Source: 70-18 sp041691815 (lineage in GTDB: Bacteria; Pseudomonadota; Alphaproteobacteria; Acetobacterales; Acetobacteraceae). From it: 5,616 nucleotides of DNA. A program made the translations under genes and the position numbers. The DNA lies in NCBI GenBank assembly GCA_041691815.1, contig JBEPTZ010000204.1, positions 1 to 5,616 on the forward strand, written 5' to 3'. Positions 5,090-5,616 of the stretch are shown here, one piece after another (position 1 is the first letter of the stretch; every line of letters begins with the position of its first letter). The notes under the pieces are model-generated. The model did not search any database and was not told the origin of the DNA. It saw only the letters and a list, made by a program, of their open reading frames with translations.

Positions 5090-5616
5090 ATGACCGAAAC
5101 CGACCAGATCCGCAAGAAAGCCCTCGCCCTCGGCTTCGACGCTATCGGCTTCGCCCCCGCCAACCTCGGCCCGGAGGCGCGCGCCCGCATGCAGGATTTC
5201 CTCGCCGCCGGCCATCACGGCACCATGGGCTGGCTGGCCGAGCGCGCCGAGCAGCGCAGCCACCCGCAGGCGCTGTGGCCGGAGGCGCAGAGCGTCATCA
5301 GCCTCGGCCTGTCCTACGCGCCGCCGGACGACCCGATGGCCACCGTCGCCCGCCACGACCGCGGCAACATCTCGGTCTATGCCCGCAATCGCGACTACCA
5401 CGACCTGGTCAAGGGCATGCTGAAGCACCTCGCCCAATTCATCGTCTCCCGATTCGGCTTGGCAGGCGGGGGGCCAGACGTGAAGGTGTTCGTCGACACC
5501 GCCCCGGTGATGGAAAAGCCGCTGGCGCAGCAGGCCGGCCTCGGCTGGCAGGGCAAGCACACCAACCTGGTCTCCCGCACCCACGGCTCCTGGCTGTTCC
5601 TCGGCGAGATCTACAC
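5090..5616 (+). CDS. queG: Epoxyqueuosine reductase, 3'-truncated by window edge
   Basis: QueG is a cobalamin- and [4Fe-4S]-dependent cytoplasmic reductase that removes the epoxide oxygen from epoxyqueuosine in tRNA, the last step of queuosine synthesis. The window holds 175 complete codons from the ATG at 5090 and the frame is open to the edge; full-length relatives have roughly 350-390 residues. Visible family blocks are GTMGWLAERAEQR (44-56), NPQALWPEA-like SHPQALWPEA (57-66), ISVYARNRDYHDLVKGML (94-111), VKVFVDTAPVMEKPLA (131-146) with the proposed catalytic Asp136, and GLGWQGKHTNLVSR (150-163). The two ferredoxin-type cysteine clusters and the HEAT-like C-terminal region would lie beyond the edge and cannot be checked. 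There is no Shine-Dalgarno at normal distance; the start directly follows the inverted-repeat element. The start is chosen because MTETDQIRKKALALGFDAIG matches the family N-terminus; a TTG at 5081 is a weaker alternative. Confidence 0.96.
   Translation, partial: MTETDQIRKKALALGFDAIGFAPANLGPEARARMQDFLAAGHHGTMGWLAERAEQRSHPQALWPEAQSVISLGLSYAPPDDPMATVARHDRGNISVYARNRDYHDLVKGMLKHLAQFIVSRFGLAGGGPDVKVFVDTAPVMEKPLAQQAGLGWQGKHTNLVSRTHGSWLFLGEIY

Overview
The window is a GC-rich bacterial segment (by eye about two thirds G+C) that is almost entirely coding on the + strand. Protein features suggest an alphaproteobacterium, perhaps Rhodospirillales: Tgt resembles the Zymomonas-type enzyme, queA is compact, QueF is the short type I form, and fumarase is a single-chain class I enzyme. 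This placement is inferred from remembered sequences, not from a search.

Layout. Positions 3-1355 hold the C-terminal four fifths of a class I [4Fe-4S] fumarate hydratase, cut by the left window edge. It overlaps by one base a small vicinal-oxygen-chelate (glyoxalase-fold) protein (1355-1750). After a 4-base gap come a small VUT/YhhQ-family membrane protein (1755-2330), queA (2327-3382), tgt (3379-4497) and queF (4494-4943), each joined to the next by a 4-base ATGA or GTGA overlap. A 146-base gap (4944-5089) follows. It is filled by an AT-rich-armed, strongly self-complementary element. Then queG starts (5090) and runs off the right edge.

How the genes work together. Four consecutive enzymes of the late queuosine tRNA-modification pathway are present: QueF reduces preQ0 to preQ1, Tgt exchanges preQ1 for guanine 34 of GUN-anticodon tRNAs, QueA adds the epoxycyclopentane ring from S-adenosylmethionine, and QueG reduces epoxyqueuosine to queuosine. 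The membrane protein next to them belongs to the family whose E. coli member YhhQ takes up preQ0/preQ1. The cluster therefore reads as a 'take up a deazaguanine precursor and finish it' module. No queC, queD, queE or folE appears in the window. Whether the cell also makes preQ0 itself cannot be judged here.

Most unusual points: (1) the queuosine genes appear translationally chained behind a fumarase and a VOC protein; (2) the element at 4944-5088 can fold as a cloverleaf-like four-way structure and lies exactly between the queF stop and the queG start; (3) the VOC protein has Asp where related proteins have a metal-binding His.
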